Shown here: one piece after another, positions 1 through 11,020 of the stretch
Layout: each line of letters begins with the position of its first letter
Numbering within the stretch: position 1 is the stretch's first letter
Assembly (NCBI RefSeq): GCF_902362185.1
Contig: NC_044499.1
Location: 46,817,815-46,881,814 of the forward strand
Source of the DNA: Chanos chanos
Lineage: Eukaryota > Chordata > Actinopteri > Gonorynchiformes > Chanidae
Direction: 5' to 3'
Length of the DNA: 64,000 nucleotides
The notes under the pieces: generated by a model
Database searches by the model: none
Told to the model about the DNA's origin: nothing
The model's input: only the letters and a program-made list of their open reading frames with translations
Translations under genes and position numbers: made by a program

Positions 1-468
1 TTGAATACTTAAAAAAAATCCAATATAAAGAGAATGCATATAAAAGAAGCCTACAGGCACACACTGATATGACAACTTCTTTAACTTCCATGTGCTGAGA
101 AACACATATTTTCTATATTACTTAAGTAAGCTGCCACAGCAAATTAGTGGGTTACAAGTACAAGATATAAAACAACGGTTATTCTTTTTGTCAATTCATC
201 AGGCAAGGACAAATATGACAGATGAAAAAACATGTCTGGTCCAAAACCATTTTTGGTGGATCCTTACCAAACAAAATGAGCAAAGTCAACATTTCTAGCA
301 AAGAATACATGTCACATGGGAAGTTGCAGTTGAATTCTTCATGAACAAGGAAATATCTAGTTGTTTGTCATTGTTGTTGCTGTTTACTTCATGATACTAT
401 GAATCCAAAAATTCCATTTTTAAGTCTCCAAAAAGCACTTCAACTCTAAAAAAGCCTCTATTCTAGGT
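1..468. other. 5' flank of crygm copy 1
   Basis: No gene seen. The stretch belongs to the amplified crystallin unit: a phrase around 126-260 (starting near 'taagctgccacagcaaat') recurs in diverged form at about 8530, 15820 and more weakly 3710, in each case upstream of another crystallin copy, and the 370-470 part resembles 3920-4040, 8790-8900 and 16070-16210. Confidence 0.6.
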
Positions 469-531
469 TGCTTGGTCAGTAAATGACAACAATGACAACT
501 ATGTATTCTTTGAGTCTGGTCCACTATAAAA
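469..531 (+). promoter_or_regulatory. crygm copy 1 core promoter (Maf/Sox-like module and TATA box)
   Basis: A TATAAAA box lies at 525-531, about 70 bases before the start codon. Upstream, 469-494 holds TGCTTGGTCAG followed by an ACAACAATG stretch, resembling a half Maf-response element plus a SOX site, the arrangement known in vertebrate gamma-crystallin promoters. The same module, in the same order and spacing, precedes all four crystallin copies. Site identity is inferred from motif likeness and conservation. Confidence 0.7.
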
Positions 532-601
532 GTAAGGGTTTCAGCAGCCAAAGGTCAGTGTGTTCACAGCATCTCTAACCAGAGGAGCAAACATCACAAC
601 C

Positions 602-1408
602 ATGACCATGGGAAAGGTAAGCTCTGTGACATCCTTCACTTCTCTCTGACAAAACTTTTATATGAGTATATGAATTCTGATGGATATTGTGGTTTGTCTG
701 AGATGTTCTTTAAAACAGCTCTTACAAAATAAACAAATCAATGACTTTCAATTCATTTCTAGATCATTTTTTACGAGGAGAAGAACTTTCAGGGTCGCTC
801 CTATGAGTGTATGGGTGACTGTGCTGACATGCACTCCTACCTGAAGCACTGCCACTCCTGTAGGGTGGAGAGCGGCTGCTTTATGGTTTACGACCAGACA
901 AACTACATGGGAAACCAGTACTTCATGAGGAGGGGCGAGTACGGTGACTACATGAATATGTTTGGATGGAATAACAGCATCAGGTCCTGGCGCATGATCC
1001 CCATGGTAAGCTCATGTGTTTTATTTGGTTATACTTTACAAAAAAAGATTTTTTCAAGTCAACTTCTGTGCACATAATGTGAGTAATAAAATGTGAAGTT
1101 TAATACAATTTATATTTCTTCCTCAACAGTGGCGAGGATCCTACAGAATGAGAATCTACGAGAGAGAGAATTACGGAGGTCAAATGTATGACTGCATGGA
1201 TGACTGTGAGTCATTCATGGACCGCTACCACATGTCCCATTGCATGTCCTGCCACGTTATGGATGGTCACTGGCTCATGTATGAGCACCCCCACTACAGA
1301 GGCAGAATGTGGTACTTTGGACCTGGAGAGTACAGGAACTTCAGCAGCATGGGATATGGCAACATGAGATTCATGAGCATGAGGCGTATCATGCATTCCT
1401 TTTACTAA
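602..1408 (+). CDS. crygm: Gamma-crystallin M, copy 1
   Basis: Structural, transparent lens protein of the beta/gamma-crystallin superfamily, acting in fibre-cell cytoplasm. Exons 602-616, 763-1005 and 1130-1408, all with GT-AG borders, give 178 residues: a tiny first exon, then one exon per two-Greek-key domain, the classic gamma layout. Domain 1 starts [16 protein letters not shown] and domain 2 starts [13 protein letters not shown]. About 25 methionines (14 percent) mark it as an M-type gamma crystallin of the dense fish lens. ATGs at 602 and 608 are in frame; copies 3 and 4 keep only the second, so 608 may be the real start (176 residues). It differs from its sisters at [10 protein letters not shown] and at the HSFY end. 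A polyadenylation signal follows at 1467. Family call is firm; the exact one-to-one orthologue is not assignable by eye. Confidence 0.95.
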
Positions 1409-1466
1409 ATAATTAATTCAGTAAAATAATCGATTGTCATTTGATGATCATTAAGAGAAGATCTTC

Positions 1467-1472
1467 AATAAA
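1467..1472 (+). terminator. Poly(A) signal of crygm copy 1
   Basis: AATAAA 59 bases after the stop codon, followed by GTCTGTTACTCA; the same AATAAAGTCTGT block follows copies 2 and 3. Confidence 0.75.
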
Positions 1473-1599
1473 GTCTGTTACTCAATTTTGATTACGAGTT
1501 GTGTGGTTAATTATATTAAGACTTTTTTTTTTCAGTATTTCTCTGAATGCTCCATACAATAGCTGCAATGACATTTCAAGAAGGGCTCTATTTTAATCA

Positions 1600-2110
1600 T
1601 CTAAGCTCATGGTCTAAAGCACATGGTGTAAGTGCATTTAGGACATGTCCAAATCCACTTTTGCTAGTTAAACAGCAGATAATTTGAGTGCAAAGTAAGG
1701 CGCAAGGCATATTGGGGGTGTGTCTTAATTAATCTTAGGTGTGTTTTGGGCATAACATGCAATGAACCAATCAGAGTGTCAGCTCTCATTACCTTTAAAA
1801 GCCACCTGCACTGGCACCTTGATGGGTTGCTATTACAACGGTGGACAAAAAGAGCGATTCGCTGCCTCCGCTGTCTCCCAATCCTCTGTCCAATCAGGTA
1901 CTCCATTTTTCAATGAAACAACTGCAACATTACTTTAGACCAAGTTTCTGTTGGTCTAAGCGCAGATGCTTTCAGTTGCATTCGAAATAGCAACACGCTA
2001 GCCATGTGTCTGAATACACTTCACTTTAAAACCAACCAGATGGATGCAAGTTCATTTGCTATTTAAACCATGTGCGCACTGGACAGAAAAATGACAACTG
2101 CGTTGGTCTG
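1600..2110. repeat. Dispersed fish repeat, probably a non-autonomous DNA element
   Basis: The text around 1690-1890 (for example 'gtgtgttttgggcataac' and 'aaccaatcagagtgtcagc', then 'ctttaaaagccac') matches my memory of a widespread non-coding repeat in fish genomes. Edges are approximate and no clear terminal repeats were found. Recognition is from recall, not from a library search. Confidence 0.45.
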
Positions 2111-4040
2111 TATACATAATATATTTGTGGAAGTCAAGTTGTGCCAGCCATTAGAGGTTGTGTTTTAGTCAATGCTGTACTTAAATTACTTCACTTCTGC
2201 ACTGTTAGCAGTTGCTGCTCCGTATAGATGCACATGCTCCAATTGGATATCTGCTGTTTAATTTCCTTCATACCTAGCATGAAAGTGCTCCACTGTTCCA
2301 CTGGGGTAATGTATGAACTAACTGTCCAGCTACCCCCTAGTGATTACATACATCAAACTACACTGTGAAGGGATTGTTGGCTAATTCACAATTTCCTCTC
2401 TTTTGTTTCGTCTGTTTTGTTCCTTTTCTGTCGTTTTTGTTTGTTCCATTTTGTTTTTTGGGGGGTGGGTGGGGGTGGTATTGCTTTTACTCATTGTACT
2501 TTGTTCTGCTATGAAGTCAGCCTTTTACAGGGACATTTTTGGTGGAATAATTTGCATAGTAAAAGGTTCCCATCCCAGATTAACATGTTCTGTCAGTCAT
2601 TACCTTTATTACTGGATCACATAAAGTGTTGTAATGTGTGGGGTTTTTTTTAGTGTTGAACAGTCCAAGAGAGAAAAAATGTAACTTTTAGCTGTGTCAA
2701 TCTAATCTGGACTTTTGTGTTTTTTAAAAAAAGAAAGAAAGAAACAAAAAAACATGATGTTCTCCATCTAAGCTCAAGGTTCATAAACTAAATAAATACC
2801 TTTGATAAAATCCTTCTCTTTCTGTAACTATTTGCTGTATGTTTTCAGTAAAGATGCACGTTATGTGAGCCATAAACAGAATTATACATGTGTGCCACAG
2901 ATAAATGGAATTTTTATCCCAGCTTTGTGGTGTAGATGTTGCTGTCTTTATAAAGCAATACTTTAATTGCAAATGTATAAATTGCATTCAAAAATGTGTT
3001 CTCCTTGGTAAAAATACATCAGTAAGTGACTGAATACAAATATTAAAAATGTGACATGCTTTCCCCTTGTCCAGCATTTAAAAACTCTTTGCCGAGCCCA
3101 TTATTGAAGTTTCTTTTTCACATTCTTTTATCTATTAAGTTTAGAGTCTTCAAATGAAGAGGTAGGGATGTTGGTGTTGATGGTTCGTGTGGGTCAGGGT
3201 ATGTAGTTTGAATATTCCATTAGAGTTTTCTCTGTTTTCAAAAACCTCTCTGTTTGTTCAGTGACCCCAAGTTGAGGGTAGTGGTAGTGGGGTTCTGTCT
3301 ACATATTTCACAGTTTGGGTTATTGTTGTTCAACACAAGGGTTTAGGCTACTATTGTTCAGCTTTACCATTTGAGAAACATTTTTCAAAAAGTTTTGGTG
3401 TTAATTAGAGAAAATATACATGTCATATGATAACTATCAATGGCAATGGATTTACAACTAAAAACAGGCTTTTCTTTTAAGTTTCAGCCACTTAAGTTTC
3501 CAGCTTAAATCTGAAGAAATAATCATTTGTATTTGAATTTATCACTCCAACAAATACAAATACAGATACAAATAGTGGCCCCACTACACACCCATGTGAG
3601 GTATCACATCAAATATTCAAAAAAAAAAAAATCTGTATTCAGAATGTAAAAAAACTAAGCACACAGTGAACTTATACATACTAAAAACCTAGATATGTAC
3701 TACTTCATTTAAGTAAGCTACTGTAACATATGTGTTAAGCATCCTATATCGTAGTGGTCACATTATATTGAAACAGCATAGAAGGAAAAAAAACCAAAAC
3801 GCCTGGTCTAAAATGGTCTTCAGACAGATCATCTGCCTCAAAAAAGTTTTCAAGCAAAGATTAATGGTTGGAAAAACTGTGGGAGGTTAATTTTTGCATA
3901 ACAAGGAAGTGTCTAACTGTTTTTACTATTGTAATTGCTGTGCTTGGTGTAATGAATCCAACCCAAAAATTCTATTTTAAGAGTCTTGCAAAAGCAGTTC
4001 AGCTCTACAAAAAAAAAAAAAAAAAGCCTCTGTTTCAAGT
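2111..4040. other. Intergenic DNA between crygm copies 1 and 2
   Basis: AT-rich DNA with short homopolymer runs and no supportable gene. From about 3700 onward it becomes recognisably similar to the upstream flanks of the other crystallin copies. Confidence 0.5.
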
Positions 4041-4103
4041 TGCTTGGTCAGTAAATGACAACAATGGAGACCATGTATTCTTTAGGCCTGGTCCACTATA
4101 AAA
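4041..4103 (+). promoter_or_regulatory. crygm copy 2 core promoter
   Basis: TGCTTGGTCAGTAAATGACA with an adjoining ACAATGG SOX-like site (4041-4067) and TATAAAA at 4097-4103. Almost the same sequence as the module of copy 1. Confidence 0.7.
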
Positions 4104-4174
4104 GTAAGGGTTTCACTGGTCAGGATGTCAGTGTATCTACGGCATCTCTAGCCAGAAGAGCAAACATCACAACC

Positions 4175-4961
4175 ATGACCATGGGAAAGGTGAAATCTGC
4201 TTATCTCTGACAAATTTTATAGGTGTATTTGAATTCTGATGGATATTGTGGTTTGTTTGAGTGTTGACATTTTTCTTTTACAAAATGAATTAAACAATTA
4301 CTTTAAATGTATTTCTAGATCATCTTTTACGAGGAGAGGAACTTTCAGGGTCGCTCCTATGAGTGCATGAGCGACTGTGCTGACATGCACTCCTACCTGA
4401 GGCACTGCCACTCCTGTAGGGTGGAGAGCGGCTGCTTTATGGTTTATGACCAGCCAAACTACATGGGTAACCAGTACTTCATGAGGAGGGGCGAGTATAG
4501 TGACTACATGAATATGTTTGGATGGAATAACTGCATCAGGTCCTGGCGCATGATCCCCATGGTAAGCGTTTCAGCATGATTTGTAAATGTAATTCAGTTA
4601 TACCTTGTAGAAAATATTTTTTTCAAGTTGTGAGTTTGCCAGTGCCAATGTTAATACGACATGTATGTTTGCTCCTCAACAGTACCGGGGATCCTACAGA
4701 ATGAGGATCTACGAGAGAGAGAACTTCGGAGGTCACATGCATGAGTGCATGGATGATTGTGACTGCTTTATGGACCGCTACCACATGTCCCATTGTATGT
4801 CCTGCCACGTTATGGATGGCCACTGGCTCATGTATGAGCACCCCCACTACAGAGGCAGGATGTGGTACTTTGGACCAGGAGAGTACAGGAACTTCAGCAG
4901 CATGGGATATGGCAACATGAGATTCATGAGCATGAGGCGCATCATGGATTCCTTTTATTAA
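4175..4961 (+). CDS. crygm: Gamma-crystallin M, copy 2
   Basis: Lens structural protein. Exons 4175-4189, 4319-4561 and 4683-4961 give 178 residues (176 if the second in-frame ATG at 4181 is used). Two Greek-key domains are intact ([41 protein letters not shown]), and the end is MDSFY as in copy 3. It shares the ATG-ACC-ATG start and the promoter variant with copy 1, pairing these two as the closer relatives in the 5' region, whereas its second domain reads like copies 3 and 4. That mosaic suggests exchange between copies. Introns differ markedly from those of the sisters while exons are nearly identical. Confidence 0.95.
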
Positions 4962-5019
4962 ATAGTTAACTAAATAAAATAAATGTTCTTCTTTTGATGA
5001 TTACTACCACCAGATGTAA

Positions 5020-5025
5020 AATAAA
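5020..5025 (+). terminator. Poly(A) signal of crygm copy 2
   Basis: AATAAA about 60 bases after the stop, in the AATAAAGTCTGTTACTCAAT block shared with copy 1. Confidence 0.75.
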
Positions 5026-5029
5026 GTCT

Positions 5030-5690
5030 GTTACTCAATTATACTTGAGAATAGTGTGGTTTATGTCCACTAAACCCTTATTTTTTTTGGCCTGTCCCTA
5101 AATGCCCCATTGAGTAGCTGCTACCAAAAAGGGGTTTTCATTATGATATTCATGCGCAGCTAGATGGTGCTGAGTAAATCAGGCACTTTATGCAAAAACT
5201 GCTGAAACATAATTCATCACAAGACAATTGTATACACATCTAAAATCATTTTTACAAAGCACTCTATCAGTTGAACAGTTTCCTCCTACATATAGTTACT
5301 CCTATGCTGTTGGGAGTGAGAAAAGTTAAGAAGTCTTACTTTGGAGTTGGATGAACATTTCAATTTAGGTTCTATGCAGTCAAGTGGTGCAATCATCTTA
5401 AAATACTGCATTGCTGTTGGTCAGTAGTCTGGGCACAGGTTTAGTGAATCTCTAATCTAATTAACAAGAAGAACAAACTCGGTCCTTGCTTCAAGTAGAA
5501 CAGGCTCAGCTGCTCACATATTTAAATTACCTGTGTTCTTGTTCTTTCTCAATGTAATGTTTAAACACAGTTTTCCCAGTGATGTAACTTAAAGAGCTAA
5601 ATGGAAACGCTCAACATCTGGAATAAACTGCATTTGTCACATCAATGTTTACCTTGTCAAATACATTTCATTCACTGATTGGTCTGTAAA
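5030..5690. other. Shared 3' flank of the crystallin unit
   Basis: No gene. Phrases such as the one at 5440-5500 (tttagtgaatctctaat) and 5510-5580 (cagctgctcacatatttaa) recur downstream of copy 3 (10350-10780), and the first is also traceable after copy 4 (17410), showing that the duplicated unit extended at least 700 bases beyond the gene. Confidence 0.6.
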
Positions 5691-6090
5691 GACGTGCCTA
5701 CTTTCATGAGACAGGCCGCAATGCACGATGATCTAAGTCGATCGATGCAGGGTATATCGGCTGTACCCTACTTGTCACGATGCATTGTGGGATACTTTGA
5801 GTGCACGATACAGGGTATAATCATTCTCACTATACATTTGGACAGCACTACAAAAGTGCAAAATCACTATATAGTGATTTCAGACCCAGCCCAGGTCTTT
5901 TTTTTGCCAGTGCCTTGGTCAAGGTCACTGACAGGAGTACTAATGCTAGCATGCGCGTCTTTGTGGAAACCAGGGCAAACATGCAATCTCCACACAGTAA
6001 GGACCTGGGACGGCCGGGATTCAAAGCCAGGGCCTTCTTGCTGTGAGGCAACAGTGTTAACCACTAAACCACTGTGAATCCCACACTTAA
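5690..6090 (+). repeat. SINE or LINE-tail type dispersed repeat
   Basis: The stretch 5900-6085 carries a pattern I recognise from fish genomes: 'gtggaaaccagggcaaaca', 'aatctccacacag', 'gggattcaaagccaggg', 'cttcttgctgtgaggcaac' and a closing 'taaccactaaaccactgtg'. This is typical of a short interspersed element or the 3' tail of a LINE. The 5690-5890 part may belong to the same insertion. Family assignment needs a repeat library. Confidence 0.5.
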
Positions 6091-6359
6091 ATAAATAACT
6101 CATCTACTTGAGACGTCTGAAGAAACACCTAACTGAGGACTGATGATGAGGTCCAAAGTTTGAAACTGAGCCTTTATGGATCACGTGATGATAAAAACAT
6201 ATACAGTAACTTTAAGCTGGTAGTTTCTTAAAGATCAGGATGTCCTTTCAGCACAGATAATCCAGAGGCCTGGTAGATAAGAAGGAAAATACAGACAATA
6301 ACACTCAGTCCAGTGTTGTTAGAGAAGCTGGGTCAATACTTGCTAAAAAGCCATTAAAG

Positions 6360-7775
6360 ACACCGGGTGACTGATAATATTTCAGACACAAAGACACCAC
6401 AAGGTAAAACAAGAGGTAAAACACTGGATGCAGTGGGTGTAGAAGAGTGGACTTCCAGGGAAATGGAGAGTCTGGTGCTACCTATGCAGGGTCCTTCAAA
6501 GGCTTCCTCCTTGTGGTTTAAGAGTTTCAAAAACAAAAAGTTTGAGGCAATGGAAAGAGTCACCAGGGGACATCTGAGAGGATGCCTAATTACGCCAAAG
6601 GAGCTTCAGCCATACAATTCTTTGTAGCTCAGACACCACGCTACAGGTCTTGCCACTGCATAAATGCTAGAACCTTAAAGTTAAGACATCCGTGACAGAG
6701 ATTAGCATAGGCATAAAGTGGTAAACTGCTAGTGCAGTCAAGGAAGGTGAGCTAACATTTCACCACAAAGATGTTACTGGGACTGCAGCTACTGGAAGAC
6801 TGGGGATAGTCTGCTTCCAATGCCCAAGTTGGGGACTGGCTAATTCAAGAAAGAGAAGCGAACTCACACAGTCGAATAATTGGCATGTGGTAGAAGAGGA
6901 GCTGCTGACAGTTGGAATGAGGCAGCAAGAAAAATGGACTTCAGTGGCGGGAGCCAAGGAGAAAAGATCACCTGGGCTGCTATGTGGTCTATGGAGGCCA
7001 GTAGAATCAGGTTCCTGCTTTGCAGTGTTTATGTCTGTCTCAGCCCTACAAATCTCGCCATCTGGCTAATGAAAAATGACCCAAACTGCACACTCTGTGA
7101 GAGGGTTGGCTGTGAGAAGCCAGCCAATGAGGTACATGTTCTCTCAAACTGCAGAAAGACACTAACAGAGAGGAAATAATACTGCAGATATGCTAAGGTA
7201 TTAATATCACCGAAGGGCTACATGAAGGAGACGCAAAAAATGCAAGAAAATCCAAAGATGACCCATCTTCATCCAATTTTGACAAAAATAGAGAGAAGAC
7301 CCCACACATCAATGAGCATAGCCACCTGGGAGTAGCTTTAGACTGGGAGGTAATGGCAAACATCAAACAGTATCTCATCTTCCTGCAGGACAGTGTCAGC
7401 AAAATCATATGGCCTGAGCTAATGATCTACACAAGCACAGTGAAGATTATTGCGATGTTTGGTCTCACGGGAGGAGTGTATGCAGGAGGCATCATGCTTA
7501 AGTATCACGTACCAATGGATGATTCCATCCTGAAAGGTCGGAGAGCAAAGTCCCTGCCACTGGTAGCTGGAGTAAGGAGATTTCAAGGACGGTCATTCTG
7601 GAGGGCTACTAGGATGACGGGCCTTAAAATACAGCAGGATAGGAAAATATACAGCACAGCAGGTCAGGAGGCAAAAAGGGGCATAACAGTGATATCACAA
7701 CATGGCAAAAGAAGGAGGAATAGTGGTCCAGACAGCTGGATGGTGACATGCCACCCTACGGTGTATCATTAAAAA
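6360..7775 (+). mobile_element. Decayed R2-superclade LINE, 3' part (zinc knuckle and endonuclease region)
   Basis: Broken protein fragments in changing + frames resemble the C-terminal part of fish non-LTR retrotransposons with a restriction-like endonuclease. Around 6890-7170 one sees VGMRQQEKW, RIRFLLCSVY and a zinc-knuckle-like CTLCERVGC then EVHVLSNC; 7340-7700 continues with the endonuclease-like part (IWPELMIYTS, then VRRFQGRSFWRAT). The reading frame shifts at least twice between 6880 and 7400, and no reverse transcriptase core is visible, so it is a 5'-truncated, dead copy. Clade is inferred from the knuckle plus downstream domain order; the exact family is unknown. Confidence 0.6.
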
Positions 7776-8907
7776 AACTCACAGCTTGACTTGTTACTGT
7801 ACTTGCCACATCGGGCTCATTATTTAAACATGTCCCGGAATCTTTCACACAGACACATGGAAATATCGGTGTATGGTGAGCTTAGTTGTTTGTTTTGGGA
7901 GTTGACATAACAAGATTTAGATGTGTCTCTTTTTACATCACAGCCTACTATTGTGTAATCTGTGCAAAAACTTGTGTAATCACTGAATAAAAAAACCCAA
8001 ACCGAAACACTGTTTAACAGATAATTTAAAATTGTAGGATATGACCATCTTGATTACTTTGGTTGTGCTATCCTATCAAGAAAGTGTAAAGGCAGCCATG
8101 GGGAGTAATGAGCATATTTCCATCTGCTAGAAAACAGTGGAAACACATATATTTCAGCAAAGTAGGAAAACTTCAGAAAAAAAAGTACACTATGCTTTTA
8201 TCGATGTAAACTGGTGATCATTAATCTGTTTGCTGTTGAACAGTTTGTTTAACAGCGAACAGTTAACAATTGTTTGCTTTAAACAACCATACACTGTTAA
8301 AATGTAACTGAAACAAATATTACAATGATTTGGATAACTCGTGGACAACAAATAAACACTAACAAGAATAATAACTCAATAAATCAGATATAAGAACTTT
8401 CAACAAATAAACACTAACAAGAAAACAACAAATATGCCATCAAAAGCTGCTCTAAAGAGAATATGTTAAACAAATAAAAGCACACAAGCAACTTTTGATG
8501 AATTAAACTATTATAAACATTACCAAAGAGAGCTGCCTTGGCAAATTTTTTAACACATGGAAGTTACATCACAATGGTTATATTATAATGTGAATTCAAT
8601 AGGCAATGAATAATAACACACAAGAATACACAAATCTGGCTTAAAATGGTCTTTACGGGAATCCTTACCACAAACAAAAAAGGAAAAAGAAAATAAACTG
8701 AAGTTTTCTCGCAATGAACAAATGTCACCTGTGCTGTGGCAGGTGAACTTTTCTATAATGAGGAGTTTGTTTTTACTATTGCTGATGTTGTTATCTTTAT
8801 GACGCTATTAGTCCACACCAGAAGTTCCATTTTTAAAAGTCTTCCACAGAACCATTGATGTGAAAATGACAATAGCAGTTCAGCTCTAAAAGGCCTCTGT
8901 TCCAAGT
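7776..8907. other. Intergenic DNA upstream of crygm copy 3
   Basis: No gene seen. A short direct repeat (about 22 bases, 'caacaaataaacactaac') occurs at 8347 and 8401. The part after about 8520 is the conserved upstream flank of the crystallin unit. Confidence 0.5.
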
Positions 8908-8970
8908 TGCTTGGTCAGGAATTGACAACAATGGGGACCTGGTATTCTTTGGGTCTGGTCCACTATAAAA
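8908..8970 (+). promoter_or_regulatory. crygm copy 3 core promoter
   Basis: TGCTTGGTCAGGAATTGACA with an ACAATGG SOX-like site (8908-8934) and TATAAAA at 8964-8970. The GGAATT variant in the middle is shared with copy 4 and separates copies 3/4 from copies 1/2. Confidence 0.7.
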
Positions 8971-9047
8971 GTAAGGGTTCCAGCGGTCAGAGTGTCAGTG
9001 CATGTACAGCATCTCTGCCCAGAGGAACAGACATCACAACAATCACC

Positions 9048-9852
9048 ATGGGAAAGGTGAGCTCTGTTACATCCTGCATTTTTCTATTACAAATTTCACA
9101 TGAATCATATGTAACATTTTGATGGATGCTGTGATTTGTCTGAGTGTTGACATTTGTCTTATAAAGCTGTCACAAAATAAATTAACCAATGACTTTAAAT
9201 GTGTTTCTAGATCATCTTTTACGAGGACAGGAACTTTCAGGGTCGCTCCTATGAGTGCATGAGCGACTGTGCTGACATGCACTCCTACCTGAGCCGCTGC
9301 CACTCCTGCAGGGTGGAGAGCGGCTGCTTCATGGTTTACGACCGTCCAAACTACATGGGAAACCAGTACTTCATGAGGAGGGGCGAGTATGCTGACTACA
9401 TGAGCATGTTTGGATGGAATAACAGCATCAGGTCCTTGCGCATGATCCCCATGGTAAGCTCATCAGAGTACTTTGGTTATTCTTTATAGAAAAGATGTTT
9501 ACCAGCTGTGAGTCTACAAAGTAAATAATAAATTGTAATTGTTAATATGACATGTACCTTTGTTCCTCAACAGCACCGAGGATCCTACAGAATGAGGATC
9601 TACGAGAGAGAGAACTTCGGAGGTCACATGCATGAGTGCATGGATGACTGTGAGTCATTCATGGACCGCTACCACATGTCCCATTGCATGTCCTGCCACG
9701 TTATGGATGGCCACTGGCTCATGTATGAGCACCCCCACTACAGAGGCAGAATGTGGTACTTTGGACCAGGAGAGTACAGGAGCTTCAGCAGCATGGGATA
9801 TGGCAACATGAGATTCATGAGTATGAGGCGTATCATGGATTCCTTTTATTAA
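9048..9852 (+). CDS. crygm: Gamma-crystallin M, copy 3
   Basis: Lens structural protein of 176 residues from exons 9048-9056 (only ATG GGA AAG), 9211-9453 and 9574-9852. The base context is a strong start (CACCATGG); the position that is ATG in copies 1 and 2 is ATC here, so translation must begin at MGK. Domain 1 reads [16 protein letters not shown] and keeps the family's [20 protein letters not shown]; domain 2 begins [17 protein letters not shown]. The linker histidine after the exon 2/3 border differs from W or Y in the sisters. A poly(A) signal lies at 9906. Confidence 0.95.
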
Positions 9853-9905
9853 ATAATTAATCTAATTCACCATTGTCACATGATGATCATTAACAGCAGA
9901 TCTTC

Positions 9906-9911
9906 AATAAA
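9906..9911 (+). terminator. Poly(A) signal of crygm copy 3
   Basis: AATAAA 54 bases after the stop, in the conserved AATAAAGTCTGT block. Confidence 0.75.
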
Positions 9912-11020
9912 GTCTGTCACTTAGTTTGACTTAACAGTTGTGTGTTTTATTTTAGCAATGACTTACAATATTGTTGTCTGACCGTGAATGGTCCATTTAG
10001 TGGCTTCTGTTCCATTGGAGTTCAATTCGATATTTGCTTCCTTTCTTACACTTAGTTTGTGTATATCAGATGACTCTGACTACATTTAAAAAATTACTCT
10101 GTGATTAGTTTCTGACATATTTAACTAAAATAGAGTAATTCTAAAGTTAATTGTATGCAGGAAAATTACAACCCACACCTAGAGACAATTACACCTCTGA
10201 TGTCAGAAGTGAGGGTTTTTTTTAAGCCATATTAAACAAGAATGTGAAAATGGCAAAATGCATGTAGATCAGAAAATACACTCTAGTCAGAGAATGCACT
10301 CTGGTTATAAAATCAATATGGAAAGAGTTAATAAATAGCTTTAGTACTGCTTTAGTAAATCCCTAATTTCATTAACAACAAGAATCACTTCAAGCAGTAA
10401 ACTCACAGTAAAGGATATCCTTAATATACAATAATTTAGATCAGACATTTAATCATGTAATATCATTTCCTTGACTTGTTTAAATACTTCCAACTTGTTG
10501 CAGTCTAAATAAGTGGATCTAACAATATATTTCAGGTGTCCAGAGGCAAACTATCTCACTGATAGAACAACTGGACTCCTTGCAGGTTAACCACTGCAGA
10601 AATTTAGCAACATCAATTTAGAGGCTATTCAGTTGATTGAAGCCCTAAAGCTGTGTGTATTAAAGTATAATCACTGTTTCAGTTTTAGCATACACAGCAG
10701 CTCACATATTTAAATGAATTCTATGCTTGCATTGTTTTCAAGTGATATTTTAAACACAGTTTCCAAGCAAAACCTAAGTTGGGACAATTTTGCAAACAGC
10801 TCAGAGAAATCTATATCATATATAATAATAAAGGAGGGAGTAACAACAAATTTAACCAGCTTAAGGTGACACAGTTGCCTGAGGATGACTTAACGAACAA
10901 TTAACAGCTAAGTCATGTCAAATCATTCAATATCATGTTTATCAGTTGTGGTATTTCAGATTATCAAAGCAGACATGTTTTAATTAGCTTGAATGAGGTC
11001 AAATAGTTTATATGAAATGG
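9912..11020. other. 3' flank of crygm copy 3
   Basis: No gene. Shares diverged phrases with the flanks after copies 2 and 4 (for example 10780-10815 'gttgggacaattttgcaaac' against 17996-18022) and leads into the meiob remnant exactly as the flank of copy 4 leads into intact meiob. Confidence 0.6.

Noticed and set aside
1211-1396. Open frame antisense to crystallin exon 3 (also at 4623-4847 and 16960-17202)
   Set aside because: Mirror of the crystallin coding strand; repeated in each copy only because the exon itself is conserved.
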